From CAWBVG01 sp963792175 (GTDB taxonomy: Bacteria; Acidobacteriota; Vicinamibacteria; Vicinamibacterales; CAVVIG01): 64,000 bases of DNA. A model generated the notes under the pieces. The model did not search any database. It saw only the letters and a list, made by a program, of their open reading frames with translations, and was not told the DNA's origin. The stretch's first letter is position 1. Each line of letters opens with the position of its first letter. Position numbers and translations under genes: made by a program. Location: positions 1 through 64,000 of the forward strand of contig CAWBVG010000040.1 of assembly GCA_963792175.1 (NCBI GenBank), read 5' to 3'. Below are positions 28,527-39,035 of this stretch, in pieces.

Positions 28527-30011
28527 TCGAGGTAGCGCCGGCCGTCGACGATCGAGAGGTGGGCAGTCAACTCGTAGCTGCCGTCGCTCGTCTTCACGGT
28601 CTGCTGCAGCCGCTCGACGCGAACGGTTGAAATCGCCGGACCGCCCTGCAAACCTTCGTGAATCACGCGCCCCGACATGCTGGCCGGCGCAGGGAGCCCC
28701 AGCAGGCGCAACAGCGTCGGCGCGAGATCGACGTTTGATGTCGGCACGTCGCTCGACGCGCGCTCACGGAAATCCGGTCCCGCGGCCAGCAGCGTGTTGT
28801 GAACGTCGTAGGGGCTGGAACTGCCGTGGCCGGCGGTGCCGCCGTCTCTGGTCGTGCCGGCAACTCCCTGGTTCCTGTCGTGACTCCAGTTCGACGACAC
28901 GAGGATGTCGCCGGCCCGCGGATGATTCCAGCGCGCGACATCGAACGAGAGTGTGCCCGGCACCATCCCCTCGAACCCTCCGCCCGGACGCGGCCTCGTG
29001 AAGATCGCCCCGACCTCGGGCCGCTTCTGCAGCGCTGAGACAATCGCGGCGACGCGTTCAGGATCCGGTCGCGACCGCAGATAGATCGCGCCTTCGGCGA
29101 CCACGATATCCATCGAGCCATCGGGCATCGGCTTCGCAAACGGCTCGACCAGCGCCGGCAGCCGGAATCCTCCGGCATGCGTCGAGAAGCCGTGATCCGA
29201 GGTGACGAGGATGTTCGTGCGATCGAGCAGGCCTTTGGCAGCGAGCGCGTCTTCGAGATGCCCGATGCCGGCATCCACGAGTGCCAGCGACTTGACGGTC
29301 GGCTCGGCGGCGATGCCGCTGGCGTGCGCGGTGCCGTCCGGATCGTTCAGCCACACGAAGGTGATGTCCGGCCGAATCTCGTCGAGCCCCAGCGTCAGGT
29401 AGGCGTCGATGGCGTAGCGGTTCTGTGCGTCGTTCGGCGTCGCATGCGGCGGCGCGGGACCGAGCCGCGCCGCGGCGCGGACCGCCAGGTCGGGCGGGAG
29501 GGCGAACTCGGGATGAACCGTCGCACCGCCGCTGGTCGTGTGATTGAGCACGAATGCCGATCCGCTGGACCCGCTGCTGACCACCAGCACCTTCCGGCCG
29601 GCTCGCTGCAGGATTTCGCCGAGCGTCGGCGCCGTCAGCAGCGGGCCGTCGGCACGTTCGGCGGCTTCGAGGTTCGCCTTGCCGCCGGTGTCCAGCGCCT
29701 TGGCCGGGTTGGCTTTCGGAATGTAGATGGCGTTTCCCATCAACCCGTGGGTTTCGGGATACGACCCCGTCACGAACGACGGGCCGTTGACGCGCGTCAC
29801 CGTCGGAAACACCGCGTGATGCGCGTTGAAGACGATGCCGCGACGACCCAGGCGGAACAACCGGGGCATCACGGCCGCCGTCACGTAGTCGGGGCGCAGT
29901 CCGTCGACGACGATGACGACATGCGTGTGCCGCGCGGACGGCTGTTGCGCCGCCGGCAGAACGGCCGCTGCCAGTCCCGCACACGCTGCCGCCAGTAGGT
30001 ACGGCCTTCAT
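28502..30011 (-). CDS. alkaline-phosphatase-family phosphodiesterase, frameshifted at signal
   Basis: From 29884 onward the product is an uninterrupted type I phosphodiesterase/nucleotide pyrophosphatase: VVIVVDGLRPDY (metal Asp), the nucleophile loop FPTVTRVNGPSFVTG, DPDGTAHASG, SDHGFSTH and the late GHGSSSPYD. Upstream in the same frame are a signal-peptide core (AAACAGLAAAVLPAAQQ) and, one base out of frame, the ATG at 30011 (MKAV). One base near 30003 is therefore missing or extra. The enzyme acts in the periplasm on phosphodiesters; the substrate is unknown. Confidence 0.8.
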
Positions 30012-30074
30012 CCTGACCGCCGATCTTCTCACCGAACTGCACTATCCGACCGGACCGGTAGGCGGGCGCAGTGA

Positions 30075-30512
30075 CTACGTGCCCTTGCGGATGGCTGTCG
30101 CATCGAGCCTGAGGCGAAGGGCTCGCGCTTCGAACAGGCACCGATCGATCTCCTGAATCTCACGAACGATCGCGGGATCGTCCTTCCGACCCGTCTCCTC
30201 CGCTCGACGGAGCACCGCTTCTCGCAGCGCGACGAGCGCGGTGACGTCGGGACGCAGCGCCAGCTCACGCGCACGACGAACGGCGTCGCCGGACTCGACG
30301 TCCGGCGCGGCCGGCCGGCTGATCGCCGGCCTGCTGACCTGATCCGACCGTGCCGGCGTGGAGACGTCCACCGGTGCCATGCCGGCGCGAACGCCGGGAA
30401 CTTCAACTGTGGCGGGAGCCTCGAACGCGGCACGCGCCGGTGCCGTCCAGTACCCGGCGGCGGCACCGCACGAACTGCCAATCAACGCCGCCAACAGGGA
30501 TTTCTTCAGCAC
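30075..30512 (-). CDS. hypothetical exported protein, 145 aa
   Basis: The GTG at 30512 opens a signal or anchor sequence (LLAALIGSSCGAAAGYWTAPA) followed by a Pro/Val-rich linker and a predicted helical C-terminus (DVTALVALREAVLRRAEETG). It begins 3 nt after the stop of the PEGA-protein gene as restored here, so it is in its operon. No domain is recognised. It may be a periplasmic partner of the PEGA protein. Confidence 0.6.
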   Translation of the reverse strand: MLKKSLLAALIGSSCGAAAGYWTAPARAAFEAPATVEVPGVRAGMAPVDVSTPARSDQVSRPAISRPAAPDVESGDAVRRARELALRPDVTALVALREAVLRRAEETGRKDDPAIVREIQEIDRCLFEARALRLRLDATAIRKGT

Positions 30513-30515
30513 GCG

Positions 30516-31608
30516 TCACCTGGTGAAATCGACGGCGGCGCGGTTCGCTCCCGCGGCGGTGACGACAATCGCCTGCGTGCGTTCGCCGAACTGCGGATGA
30601 TGAAAGGTGATCTCGGTGCGGGCCCACGGCAATCATGAAGTTGCCCATCGGCGTCTGACCGACGGCGGTACCGTCAATCGCAACATCCGCCCACGGTACT
30701 GCGTTGATGCTGAGCGGCGCCTGCGGCGCCGCCACCGCAATCGTCGCAACCCGGCCGGCGGCGACATCGACGCTGTGCCCGGACTCGTAGCCGACACTGG
30801 CGTTCTTGAGCACCAGCTCGTGCCGTCCGACCGGCAGCATCACCCTCGTCGTGCCGCTCGTGCCGACCAGCTCGCCGCCGTCGAAGAGCTCCACTTGAAA
30901 TGGCGACTCCACCGAAACCCACCCGCCCACGGCCGCCGGCGATCGGGGAAGCGAGAACACAAGCTCTTTGGTCGCGCCGGCCTCGAGCGTGATTCTGCGT
31001 TCGACCGATCCGGATGTCGACGTGACCGTGACGCCATGCTCCGCCGCCGTCAGGTTCTCGACCACCACCGGCGAGAGACCTCGCGGACGGCCGTCGATGG
31101 CGACCTGCGCGCCGGGGGGATCGCTGGTGATCGACAGACGCGCGGTCTGCGCGGCCGGTTCGGCGCCTTTCAGGTCGAGATACTGCGCCAGCTGCGCGCC
31201 TGGTGCGGCCGTGAACACCACGCGTCGTTCCGCTTCGCCGTTGCGCAGGGCGAGCAGGTGCGTGCCGGGCTGGACGGTCAGCACCAGCGGTGTCGCGCCG
31301 ACGCGCCGGCCGTCGATGAATACGTCCGCGACCGCGGGCCGGGTATCTACCGTCATCGTCGCCGGGCGGCTGGCCGCCGCCGCGCGCGTTGTGACGACCC
31401 TGGAGCGGACCAGCGCGAATGCGGCGAGGCCGCTCAGCATCGCGATCAGCGGCAGCGCGATCCATGACGCGTCGATCGGGATCGCGCTATGCGATGCGCG
31501 GCCTGACGTCGCGGGCGTTGGCGTGTCACGCGCGGCCGAGACGACGCCGGCCGGATGCACCGCGCGATCGTCGTGCGTGTCGACTCGCTGCACCAGACGC
31601 GGACCCAT
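30516..31608 (-). CDS. PEGA-domain membrane protein, frameshifted at 3' end
   Basis: A disordered N-terminus is followed by a TM helix (WIALPLIAMLSGLAAFALV) and three PEGA-type beta sandwiches (VADVFIDGRRVGATPLVL; AQVAIDGRPRGLSPVVV; ADVAIDGTAVGQTPMGN). At about 30627, in GAGATCACC, the frame changes and the last sandwich finishes as EITFHHPQFGERTQ and stops at 30516. PEGA modules are extracytoplasmic binding domains that often accompany kinases. No kinase domain is present here; the nearest kinase genes are elsewhere. Confidence 0.75.
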
Positions 31609-31869
31609 GGTTGCCTAGTTGTCCCACATCTCGATGGCGGCGATCAATGACAGTGAAATAGTCGAGCTGAACACTTGACGCAGAGCCGAGGCCTGACGCA
31701 TTCTCACGATGGCGTCGATCCACGCCAAACCTCTTGAGGTCCCGCCCCGACCGGGATCCGTTGTGAGGCAAAGGGGGGCATACTCCCGGATTCGCATCGT
31801 CAACCTTTGCGTCGCTGCGTGCGCGTTGCCGGGGAGCGAGCCCGCGGCGTGTGCAGAGGAGATGAGACG

Positions 31870-32559
31870 ATGCCTCGCGACAAAGACCGCAAGAGAATCA
31901 TCCGCGAGCGGATGAAAAAAACGGGCGAATCCTACACCGCTGCCCGTGCGCACGTGCTTTCGAAACAGACTGCGGATCGGCCGGCGGCACCCGTCAGCGA
32001 TCTGGGGGCGTTGGCGGGGATGACGGATGCTGCGATCGCGGCGAAGACCGGCCGCACGTGGCGGCAGTGGGTCGATGCGCTCGACGCCGACGCCGCCGCA
32101 TCGATGACGCACCGCGACATCGCCGCGCTGGTGCACGCCAAACATCATGTCGGCAACTGGTGGGCGCAGACCGTCACCGTCGGCTACGAGCGGGTCAAGG
32201 GCTTGCGCGAGCGCGGCCAACGGCGGAACGGGACGTACGAAGCGACCAAGAGCCGGACCTACAACGTGCCGGTGGCGGCGTTGTTCGACGCGTGGGCAAA
32301 CCACGCGGCGCGACGCCGCTGGCTCGATGGTGTCGAGCCAGTCGTTCGCACGGCAACCAAGCCGAAGTCGATGCGCCTGCGATGGCCCGATGGCACGCTC
32401 GTCGCCGTGGGGTTCACGGCGAAAGGTCGGGGCAAGAGCGCCGTCGCGGTCGCGCACATGCAGCTTCGCGATCGGGCGGCGTCAGCAAAATCAAAGGCCT
32501 ACTGGGCAGAACGGCTCGATGCGCTCGGCACGCTCTTAGGAACAACAGCCAACCGGTAG
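31870..32559 (+). CDS. DUF4287 plus SRPBCC-domain protein
   Basis: The start at 31870 is preceded by GAGGAGATGAG. Residues ~1-30 are highly basic, ~55-105 match a DUF4287-type domain (MTDAAIAAKTGRTWRQWVDAL, HVGNWWAQTVTVGYERVKGL), and 125-229 an SRPBCC/AHSA1-like domain (TYNVPVAALFDAWANHAARRRWL, WPDGTLVAVGFTAKG). SRPBCC cavities bind hydrophobic ligands; the ligand is not known. The gene is flanked by a 200-nt gap and then kynA on the same strand. Confidence 0.8.
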   Translation: MPRDKDRKRIIRERMKKTGESYTAARAHVLSKQTADRPAAPVSDLGALAGMTDAAIAAKTGRTWRQWVDALDADAAASMTHRDIAALVHAKHHVGNWWAQTVTVGYERVKGLRERGQRRNGTYEATKSRTYNVPVAALFDAWANHAARRRWLDGVEPVVRTATKPKSMRLRWPDGTLVAVGFTAKGRGKSAVAVAHMQLRDRAASAKSKAYWAERLDALGTLLGTTANR

Positions 32560-32766
32560 GAGGTGCCGAGGCGGCGGTACTCGGCCGCCGCCTCGGCATC
32601 ACTGACGCCGGCGACGCCTCGCAGGCACGCCGCGCACCACCCGCGCGACGAGCAGATACCCGAACACGATCAGCAGAACGACCAGCAGCTTCAATATCAC
32701 CGGGTCACCTGGACGTGATTATCGGTGACATCACGGGCCGTGCCTATACTGTTGCTGGTCCTAAAC

Positions 32767-33564
32767 ATGTCTGAAGAAGCGCACGCCGCAACCTACGCCA
32801 GCTATCTCAAGATCGACGAGCTGCTGTCGCTGCAGCAGCCCCGTTCGGCAGGTCCCGAACATGACGAGACGCTGTTCATCGTGATCCACCAGGTCTACGA
32901 GCTCTGGTTCAAGGAGGTCCTGCACGAACTGGATCGCGTCATCCAGCTGCTGGAAGCGGACGACTCGCATCGTTCGCAGCACACCTTGAAGCGCATCCTC
33001 ACGATCCTGAAGGTGATGGTGGCGCAGCTCGACATCCTGGAAACGATGACGCCGCTGGAGTTCCTCAGCTTCCGCGAACGGCTCGACGCCGCCAGCGGCT
33101 TTCAGTCGGACCAGTTCCGGCAGCTCGAGTTCGTGCTGGGGGTGAAATCGGAGCAGACGCTCCGTCGGTTTCCGGAAGGCAGCCGCGCGCGCGTCGCGCT
33201 GGAGCGGCGCTACCGCGCGCCGACGCTGTGGGATGCGTTCCTCCACTATCTTCTGCGTGAGGGTTACGACGTTCCAGAATCCTGTCTCGGCCGCGACGTG
33301 ATCGCCGCGGTCGAACCGTCACCGGACATCCAGCGGATCATCGTTGACGTCTACCGCCGCGATCCCAAGAATGCCGAGCTCTGTGAACGCCTCGTCGATC
33401 TGGACGAAGGCATCCAGGAGTGGCGCTACCGGCACGTGAAGATGGTGGAGCGGACGATCGGGACCAGGCGCGGAACCGGAGGGTCGGCCGGCGCCGCGTA
33501 TCTGAGAGAATCCGTCGGACGTCCGCTCTTTCCCGATCTCTGGGAGATCCGGGCGCAGTTGTAG
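32767..33564 (+). CDS. kynA: tryptophan 2,3-dioxygenase
   Basis: The 265-aa protein matches heme-dependent TDO throughout: YASYLKIDELLSLQQP, HDETLFIVIHQVYELWFKE (with the distal His), LDILETMTPLEFLSFR, FQSDQFRQLEF, and the C-terminal HVKMVERTIGTRRGTGGSAG containing the proximal His and the substrate-binding Thr-Gly-Gly. It cleaves L-tryptophan to N-formylkynurenine in the cytoplasm. Kynurenine formamidase and kynureninase are not adjacent. The start used is the ATG at 32767; the frame is open upstream but is not protein-like. Confidence 0.95.
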   Translation: MSEEAHAATYASYLKIDELLSLQQPRSAGPEHDETLFIVIHQVYELWFKEVLHELDRVIQLLEADDSHRSQHTLKRILTILKVMVAQLDILETMTPLEFLSFRERLDAASGFQSDQFRQLEFVLGVKSEQTLRRFPEGSRARVALERRYRAPTLWDAFLHYLLREGYDVPESCLGRDVIAAVEPSPDIQRIIVDVYRRDPKNAELCERLVDLDEGIQEWRYRHVKMVERTIGTRRGTGGSAGAAYLRESVGRPLFPDLWEIRAQL

Positions 33565-33723
33565 ACGGCCTTGCCCCGCTGACTCCTCAGCAGGAGACGC
33601 GCGTGCGGTCGAGCTTGCGTGCGCGTCAGCTCCGCGCCCTCAGGTCTAGACCGGATGCCTTCGTCGAGTGCGCCGAGGTAACCTTGTCCGAATCGTTTCT
33701 CCCGCCCGTCAGGAGGACTCACG

Positions 33724-35087
33724 ATGCGGTTCAAGACGTGGCCTGTCGCGGCGCTCGGTCTTGGAAGTCTCCTCGTGCTGATTGTCGTGTCGATGTTGAC
33801 GTCGTCGCGCAAGGCCCAGGAAATCTACAGCGAGCTCGATCAGCTCAATACCCACCATCACAAGGTCGACATCAAGCTGCGGCGGCTTCGATCCGACGTC
33901 AATCTGTCCGGCATTTTCGTGCGTGACTATCTGCTCGACGTCGCGCGCGAGCACGCCGTCGAATACCGTGAGCGCCTCTCGGAGTTCCGCGAGACCAACC
34001 GGGCGACCGTCGCGGAGCTGCGGGTGCTCGACGCCGCGCATTCCGAGCGCATCAACAATCTCGAGGCGCAACTGGACGGATACTGGCGGACGTTCGAGCC
34101 GCTGTTCGACTGGACGGCAACCGAGAAGATTTTTCGCAGCGCGGGTTTTCTGCGCAACGAGGTCGTGCCGAGACGCGAAGCGATTCTGGCCATCGCACAG
34201 GAAATCGAGGAACTGAACAACGCCAATGCGGCCGCGCAACGCGCCGAAGTCACGCATCGACAGACGGCGTTTCGCGCCGCGCTGCGATCGATTGCTGTGG
34301 CAAACCGTGCTGCTGGGCGTCGGCGTCGCGTTGATTGCCGTGTTTCGGCTCCGCCTGCTCGAACAGCGATCGGACGAGCAGCGAGCGGTCGCCGAAGACG
34401 CGGAGCGACAGATGCGCGAGCTCTCGCAGCGTCTGGTTCAGACCCAGGAGGACGAACGGAAGAACCTGTCGCGGGAGCTGCACGACCATGTCGCACAAGT
34501 GCTGACGGCGCTGCGGATGGAGCTGGGCCGCATCGAACGAATGCGAGCCGTGGGTGATGCACCGCTGAGCGCGGCCGTCGCCGAATGCCGGACACTCGTC
34601 GATCAGATGTGCCGGACGGTGCGCGATCTCGCGCTCGGTCTTCGTCCAAGCATGCTCGACGACTTCGGCCTCCAGCCGGCCCTCGAGTGGCACGTCCGCG
34701 ATCTCATGCAGCGGTCCGGGGTGGACGTCGAGTTGATCGTCGAAGGGGACCTCGAGACGGTACCCGATCGCCATCGAACGTGCATCTATCGGGCGGTTCA
34801 GGAAGCGCTCACGAATTGCATCCGGCACGCGCAGGCGCGGTCGATCACGGTGAGCATCAGCGGCCATGCCAATCGGCTGGACGTGTCAGTGAGCGACGAC
34901 GGGATTGGCCTCGATCCGGTGAGACGACGCAATGGCCTCGGTCTTCGCGGCATTGAGGAGCGAGTGAAGGAACTGCACGGGACCATGACCCTCGGGGACC
35001 GGGGCGGCGCAGGGCACGACGCTCACGATTCACCTGCCGGTGCCAGTGGCCTTCATGGAGATCCCTCTTGCGCGTGCTGCTGGCTGA
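33724..35087 (+). CDS. NarX-type sensor histidine kinase, two frameshifts
   Basis: The N-terminal TM helix (LGLGSLLVLIVVSMLTS) is followed by a helical periplasmic sensor region rich in LRRLRSDVN-type heptads. The frame changes near 34285 beside GATCGATT and continues with a second TM (LLWQTVLLGVGVALIAVF), the HisKA_3 box EDERKNLSRELHDHVAQ, LRPSMLDDFGL and an ATPase domain (SVSDDGIGLDP, NGLGLRGIEERV). A second frame change at a GGG near 35020 leads to the end TTLTIHLPV and a stop at 35087. Two extra bases explain the length. It overlaps the regulator gene by 20 nt, so they form a two-component pair. Confidence 0.85.
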
Positions 35088-35706
35088 CGATCATGGCATC
35101 GTGCGCCGAGGATTGCGGAGCCTGCTGGAGGAGGCGGGCGAATCGGTCGTTGCGGAGGCAGCGGACGGTCTCGAAGCCATTCGCCTGACCGAAGAGCATC
35201 GGCCGGATCTGCTCATCCTCGATATCGGCATGCCGAAACTCAGCGGCATCGAGGTCGCCGCCCGATCGCAGAAGCTCGATCGACCGCCGGGCGTGATCAT
35301 TCTCAGCATGCACGCCGACGAGTCCTACATCATCCGCGCGCTCGCGGCAGGCGCCCGCGCCTATCTGTTGAAGGACGCGACCGACGAGGATCTCCTGCCG
35401 GCGGTCCGCGCGGTCGGTGCCGGGAAGCCATTCTTCAGCCCGACCGTTACCGCCGTGCTGGTCGAGGATTACGTCCGCGCATTGCAGAAACGCGGGTTGA
35501 GCGACTCGTATCACCTGCTGACCGACCGGGAACGAGAGGTTCTCCATCTCCTCGCCGAGGGACGATCGAACAAGGAAGTGGCGACGCTGCTCGATTTAGG
35601 CCTGTCGACGGTCGAAACCCACCGGGCCAATCTCATGCAGAAGCTCAACCTGCACAATACGGCCGAGATCGTTCTGTACGCCGTCCGGAAGGGACTCATC
35701 TCCTGA
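35068..35706 (+). CDS. NarL/FixJ-family response regulator
   Basis: The TTG start at 35068 lies inside the end of the sensor kinase gene. Residues 1-120 are a receiver with acidic pair DDH, phospho-Asp in LLILDIGMP, Ser in IILSMHADE and the Lys of YLLKDA. Residues 145-205 are a LuxR-type helix-turn-helix (LTDREREVLHLLAEGRSNKEVA ... VETHRANLMQKLNL). It will be phosphorylated by the overlapping kinase and bind DNA as a dimer. The targets are not known. Confidence 0.93.
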   Translation: MRVLLADDHGIVRRGLRSLLEEAGESVVAEAADGLEAIRLTEEHRPDLLILDIGMPKLSGIEVAARSQKLDRPPGVIILSMHADESYIIRALAAGARAYLLKDATDEDLLPAVRAVGAGKPFFSPTVTAVLVEDYVRALQKRGLSDSYHLLTDREREVLHLLAEGRSNKEVATLLDLGLSTVETHRANLMQKLNLHNTAEIVLYAVRKGLIS

Positions 35707-35789
35707 CCGGCTGTTTCTCCCCTATCTACCGGATGGTTCCACAGCTCCCCATGACGTCTAGTAACCAGACCGCAGAGGAGGAAGACACC

Positions 35790-36149
35790 ATGGAACCGGA
35801 ATACGGGTTGCTGATTCGAGTTCACCGTGAATGGCACGGATGGCGAAGCGCGGAGGTGCGGTTCGGCGAGCTCCAGGATGTCCACTGGTTCCAGCCGCCG
35901 GGTGCGCCCCATTCGCTGATCCACGCATACGTGCCGTGCACCGCGCCGGTAACGGGAGACATTTCACACGATTGCGACGGCAAGTCAGCGCCTCACCGGC
36001 TGCTCGTCTGCGTCCTCAAACGACACGCCATCCCTTCGGCGTATACGGCGCTGGTGCGTTATGCCGACCAACACGCCACGTGGGCGGCGATAAAAGTGCT
36101 GGAGCGAGCGCGGTCGAGTCCCGGCGGAGCATCTGTCGATTCTCGTTGA
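35790..36149 (+). CDS. hypothetical protein, 119 aa
   Basis: The ATG at 35790 has GAGGAGGAAG upstream. The product is a soluble, His/Trp-rich 119-aa protein (REWHGWRSAEVRFGELQDVHWF) with five aromatic-rich strands and two Cys in YVPCTAPV and DCDG. It has no signal peptide and no recognised family. It follows the response-regulator gene on the same strand after 83 nt and may be part of its transcript. Confidence 0.55.
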   Translation: MEPEYGLLIRVHREWHGWRSAEVRFGELQDVHWFQPPGAPHSLIHAYVPCTAPVTGDISHDCDGKSAPHRLLVCVLKRHAIPSAYTALVRYADQHATWAAIKVLERARSSPGGASVDSR

Positions 36150-36191
36150 CGGCGGTCGCCGCGATCCCAAGAATGCGCACAGGAGACATTC

Positions 36192-37247
36192 ATGCCGATG
36201 AGTGCTGCTCAGCGCGGTCTTGGAAGGCGCGAGTTCATGTCGCAGACGCTCGCGTGGGGCGGGATGGCCGCGGTCGCACGCGTGGCCGGCTCGTCCGACG
36301 TGTGGGCTGCGATGGCCCATCGGCCGCTGGACCCGGTCAACCCGGACATTCTGTTCGGCAGCACCAGTTCCCTCTGGAGCAACCAGCACGACATCGAGTG
36401 GGCGATCAAACGGGTCGCGGCGCTCGGGCTGCAGGGCATCGAGCCGTACGCCGCCCAGATTGAGAAGTACCGGAGCAACCCGCTGGCGCTCAAGAAGCTG
36501 TTCGACGAGGCCGGCGTCACGATGATCGACGTGTCCAACGGCGCGAGAGGACAGTCGACCAACTTCATCGATCCGGATCAGATCCCGAAAACGATCGCGG
36601 ATCATGTGGCGTTCGCGCGAGATTTTCTCCAGCCGTTCGGCGCCACCCATTGGAAGTGCAACATGGGCGCCCGGCCGGCCGGCGGCCCGAGCGACGATCA
36701 GCTGAAGCGGCTGGCCAACACGCTGAACGAGATCGGTCGGCAAACGCTCGCCATGGGCATCAAGCTGGCCCCGCATCCGCACATCTGGGGACCGATGGAG
36801 CGCGAACGCGACGTGCGCCGCGTGATGGAGCTGACCGATCCGAAATACGTGTGGCTGACGACCGACACCGGTCACCTGACACTCGGCGGCATGGATGCCG
36901 TGCAGATCATGGGTGAGTACTTCCCGCGCATCGCCGAAGTGCACCTGAAGGACACCTACGCGAAATATCGCGGCAACACCTCAACGCCGACCCAGGACCA
37001 ACACGCCGTCGCGAGCGTCTACCACAATCTGGGCGGCGGCGGCGTCGACTTCCCCGCCGTCTTCAAACTGCTGCGGGATCGGCACTACAAGGGGTGGGTC
37101 GTGCTCGACCTCGACGGACCACGGAAAGGCGACGACGGGTTCGACGCCATCGGCGGAAATATGGACGTCGCTGTCGACGACTACATCGGGCACAACATCA
37201 ACTACCTGCGAAGCGTGGTCGGCGTCCGGTTACCGCCGCTCGGGTGA
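36192..37247 (+). CDS. sugar phosphate isomerase/epimerase-like, Tat-exported
   Basis: AGGAG precedes the ATG at 36192. A twin-arginine signal (GRREFMSQTLAWGGMAA) is followed by an AP_endonuc_2/xylose-isomerase-like TIM barrel: IEWAIKRVAALGLQGIEPYA, GATHWKCNMGARP, LAPHPHIWGP, WLTTDTGHLTLGG, EVHLKDTY and a late GWVVLDLDGP. The His, Asp and Glu metal ligands of the family lie in these strands. It presumably isomerises or epimerises a periplasmic sugar or inositol derivative. It converges with the alpha/beta hydrolase gene with a 50-nt overlap of the coding ends. Confidence 0.85.
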   Translation: MPMSAAQRGLGRREFMSQTLAWGGMAAVARVAGSSDVWAAMAHRPLDPVNPDILFGSTSSLWSNQHDIEWAIKRVAALGLQGIEPYAAQIEKYRSNPLALKKLFDEAGVTMIDVSNGARGQSTNFIDPDQIPKTIADHVAFARDFLQPFGATHWKCNMGARPAGGPSDDQLKRLANTLNEIGRQTLAMGIKLAPHPHIWGPMERERDVRRVMELTDPKYVWLTTDTGHLTLGGMDAVQIMGEYFPRIAEVHLKDTYAKYRGNTSTPTQDQHAVASVYHNLGGGGVDFPAVFKLLRDRHYKGWVVLDLDGPRKGDDGFDAIGGNMDVAVDDYIGHNINYLRSVVGVRLPPLG

Positions 37248-38102
37248 GCGCGTGACGGCCACAGATCCTCGCGCTAAGCGAGAAGCTCACCAGCTCCGAG
37301 CTGACACGGTCGGCGTGCGTCCACAGCACGCCATGCGGTCCGCCAGGCAGCTCCACGAACTTGCAGTTCTTAATCATCTTGGCCTGCTTCCGGGAAGTGG
37401 CGTCCGGCGGCAGGATCCGGTCGGCGTCGCCGTGCAGAATCAGGGTCGGCACGTCGTTGTGCGGAATGTCCTTGCGAAAGTCCTCGACCCAGGCATCGAC
37501 GCAGGTCACCGTGCCGATGGCGGAGGCCCCCACGGCAACGTTCCAGTTGTCCTCGATGACGCGATCGCTGACCAGCTTTCCGCCTGTGACGTCGTAGTTA
37601 TAGAAGTTGTGCAGGAAATCGAGCAGGAAGGCCGGGCGGTCGACCCGAATCGCCGCCTTGATGCCCGCGAACACCCCTGGATCCACACCATCAGGATTGT
37701 CAGCCGCCTTGACGAGATACGGCCCAAGCGTTCCGATGAGCACCGCTTTGCGGACGCGTTTGCTGCCGTACTTGCCGAGATACCGCGTGACCTCTCCCGA
37801 ACCCATCGAGAAGCCGACGAGCGCAACGTTCGTGATGTCGAGCGCAGTCAGCAGCGCGTCGAGATCCGCGGCGAAGGTGTCGTAGTTGTAGCCGACGCCT
37901 ACCTTGCTCGAACGGCCAAAACCGCGACGGTCGTACGCGATCACACGATGCCCCGCGGCCAGGAGAGCGGCCGTCTGTTTTTCCCACGAGGCGCCGCTTA
38001 GCGGCCATCCGTGAATCAACACCACGGGCGCACCCGATCCGTGATCTTCGTAGTAGAGGTCAATCGAGGTGGAGTTTCTTTTCCGACAGTGATCGTGCTC
38101 AT
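37198..38102 (-). CDS. alpha/beta hydrolase (haloperoxidase-like), frameshifted
   Basis: The ATG at 38102 reads MSTITVGKE; the protein continues one base out of frame as NSTSIDLYYEDHGSGAPVV and then VLIHGWPLSGASWEKQT to the end. The indel lies in an AAAA run near 38080. The nucleophile elbow is GFSMGSGE, the acid HGDADRILP and the base His is in GGPHGVLWTHAD, as in cofactor-free perhydrolase/esterases. After a normal end near VSSELVSF there is an Arg-rich 25-residue tail overlapping the epimerase gene. No signal peptide; the substrate is unknown. Confidence 0.8.
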
Positions 38103-38220
38103 GAGTCTCTCCTTCACATCATCAGCCGCGATTCTAGCCGACACCATGCGGGCGACTACTCGCAAGAGACTGATGAGTTGCAGCCCGACTCGCGAGAGTC
38201 AGTCGAGTCCGTCCTGACCT

Positions 38221-38979
38221 CTATTGTTGAACCACTCTCCACGATCCGTCGGGGTCGATGCGCGCGCCATGCGGAAGCTTATATAGCTGGACAAGCAGGT
38301 TGATCTCGCGCTGACTCGCCGTCGTCCCGACCATCGGCGCACTCATCAGCCCGCCGGGCGGGTGACCGAAGATCCCGAGGGTGTGGCCAAGTTCATGTCG
38401 AAAAAGCGCTGAGGGGGCCGAACAGATTGCATTACTCGTCAGGATCTTGACGACGCCAAGGCGCGCCCGATTGTTGGAGTAGGTGCGATACACCAGTCCC
38501 GAGCCAATGGCGATGTTCAGTTCATCGGATCCGGCGGCACGCACCGTGAGTCGTGGCTCGGCATCTGCACCGACGAGCACATAGGAGAGACCCGTCACCG
38601 ATTGCCAGTACGCCAGCGCCTCGCCGACGCAATTGCCAGTGATGGACGGATCGACGTACACGGGAATGGGCAGTTCCCACCGCGTGAGGATGCCCGAAGT
38701 GCGCTGAATGGCGCCCTCGACTGGAATCGAGAGCCCGACGTTCGCCGCCTGGTTGTAGGTGATCAGGTCCGCGACGGTATCAAGGCTCTCGATTCTGCCG
38801 GACACCGCGCCGGTCGGCATCGGCGCCGGCGGGCCTCCTGCCGGTGGTGTCGGGGCCGTCGGGCCGGAAGTCGCACTCTTCTGCCCACTGCACCCGCTCG
38901 CCAGCACGACGACGGCGAGAGCAGCGAATCCACACGTCTTCAGCAGCGACTGTTCTGCGGCAGCTCGTCTCGAGCGCAT
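38221..38979 (-). CDS. matrixin-like zinc metalloprotease, lipoprotein
   Basis: The start at 38979 (MRSRRAAAEQ) is preferred to 39003 because GGGAGGGAGAG lies before it. The signal ends at a lipobox VLASGC, followed by a Pro/Thr/Gly-rich linker. The catalytic motif ALFRHELGHTLGIFGHP is a full HExxHxxGxxH zinc site, followed by LMSAPM, which resembles a Met-turn as in metzincins. Strands before it include ELPIPVYVDPS and LAYWQSVTGLSYV. It is a 252-aa secreted endopeptidase anchored to the membrane. The substrate is unknown. Confidence 0.85.
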   Translation of the reverse strand: MRSRRAAAEQSLLKTCGFAALAVVVLASGCSGQKSATSGPTAPTPPAGGPPAPMPTGAVSGRIESLDTVADLITYNQAANVGLSIPVEGAIQRTSGILTRWELPIPVYVDPSITGNCVGEALAYWQSVTGLSYVLVGADAEPRLTVRAAGSDELNIAIGSGLVYRTYSNNRARLGVVKILTSNAICSAPSALFRHELGHTLGIFGHPPGGLMSAPMVGTTASQREINLLVQLYKLPHGARIDPDGSWRVVQQ

Positions 38980-39035
38980 ATGAGGGGCTCTCCCTCCCAT
39001 CATGCGCGATGGTCATGAAGTTCGGCTCATTAAGA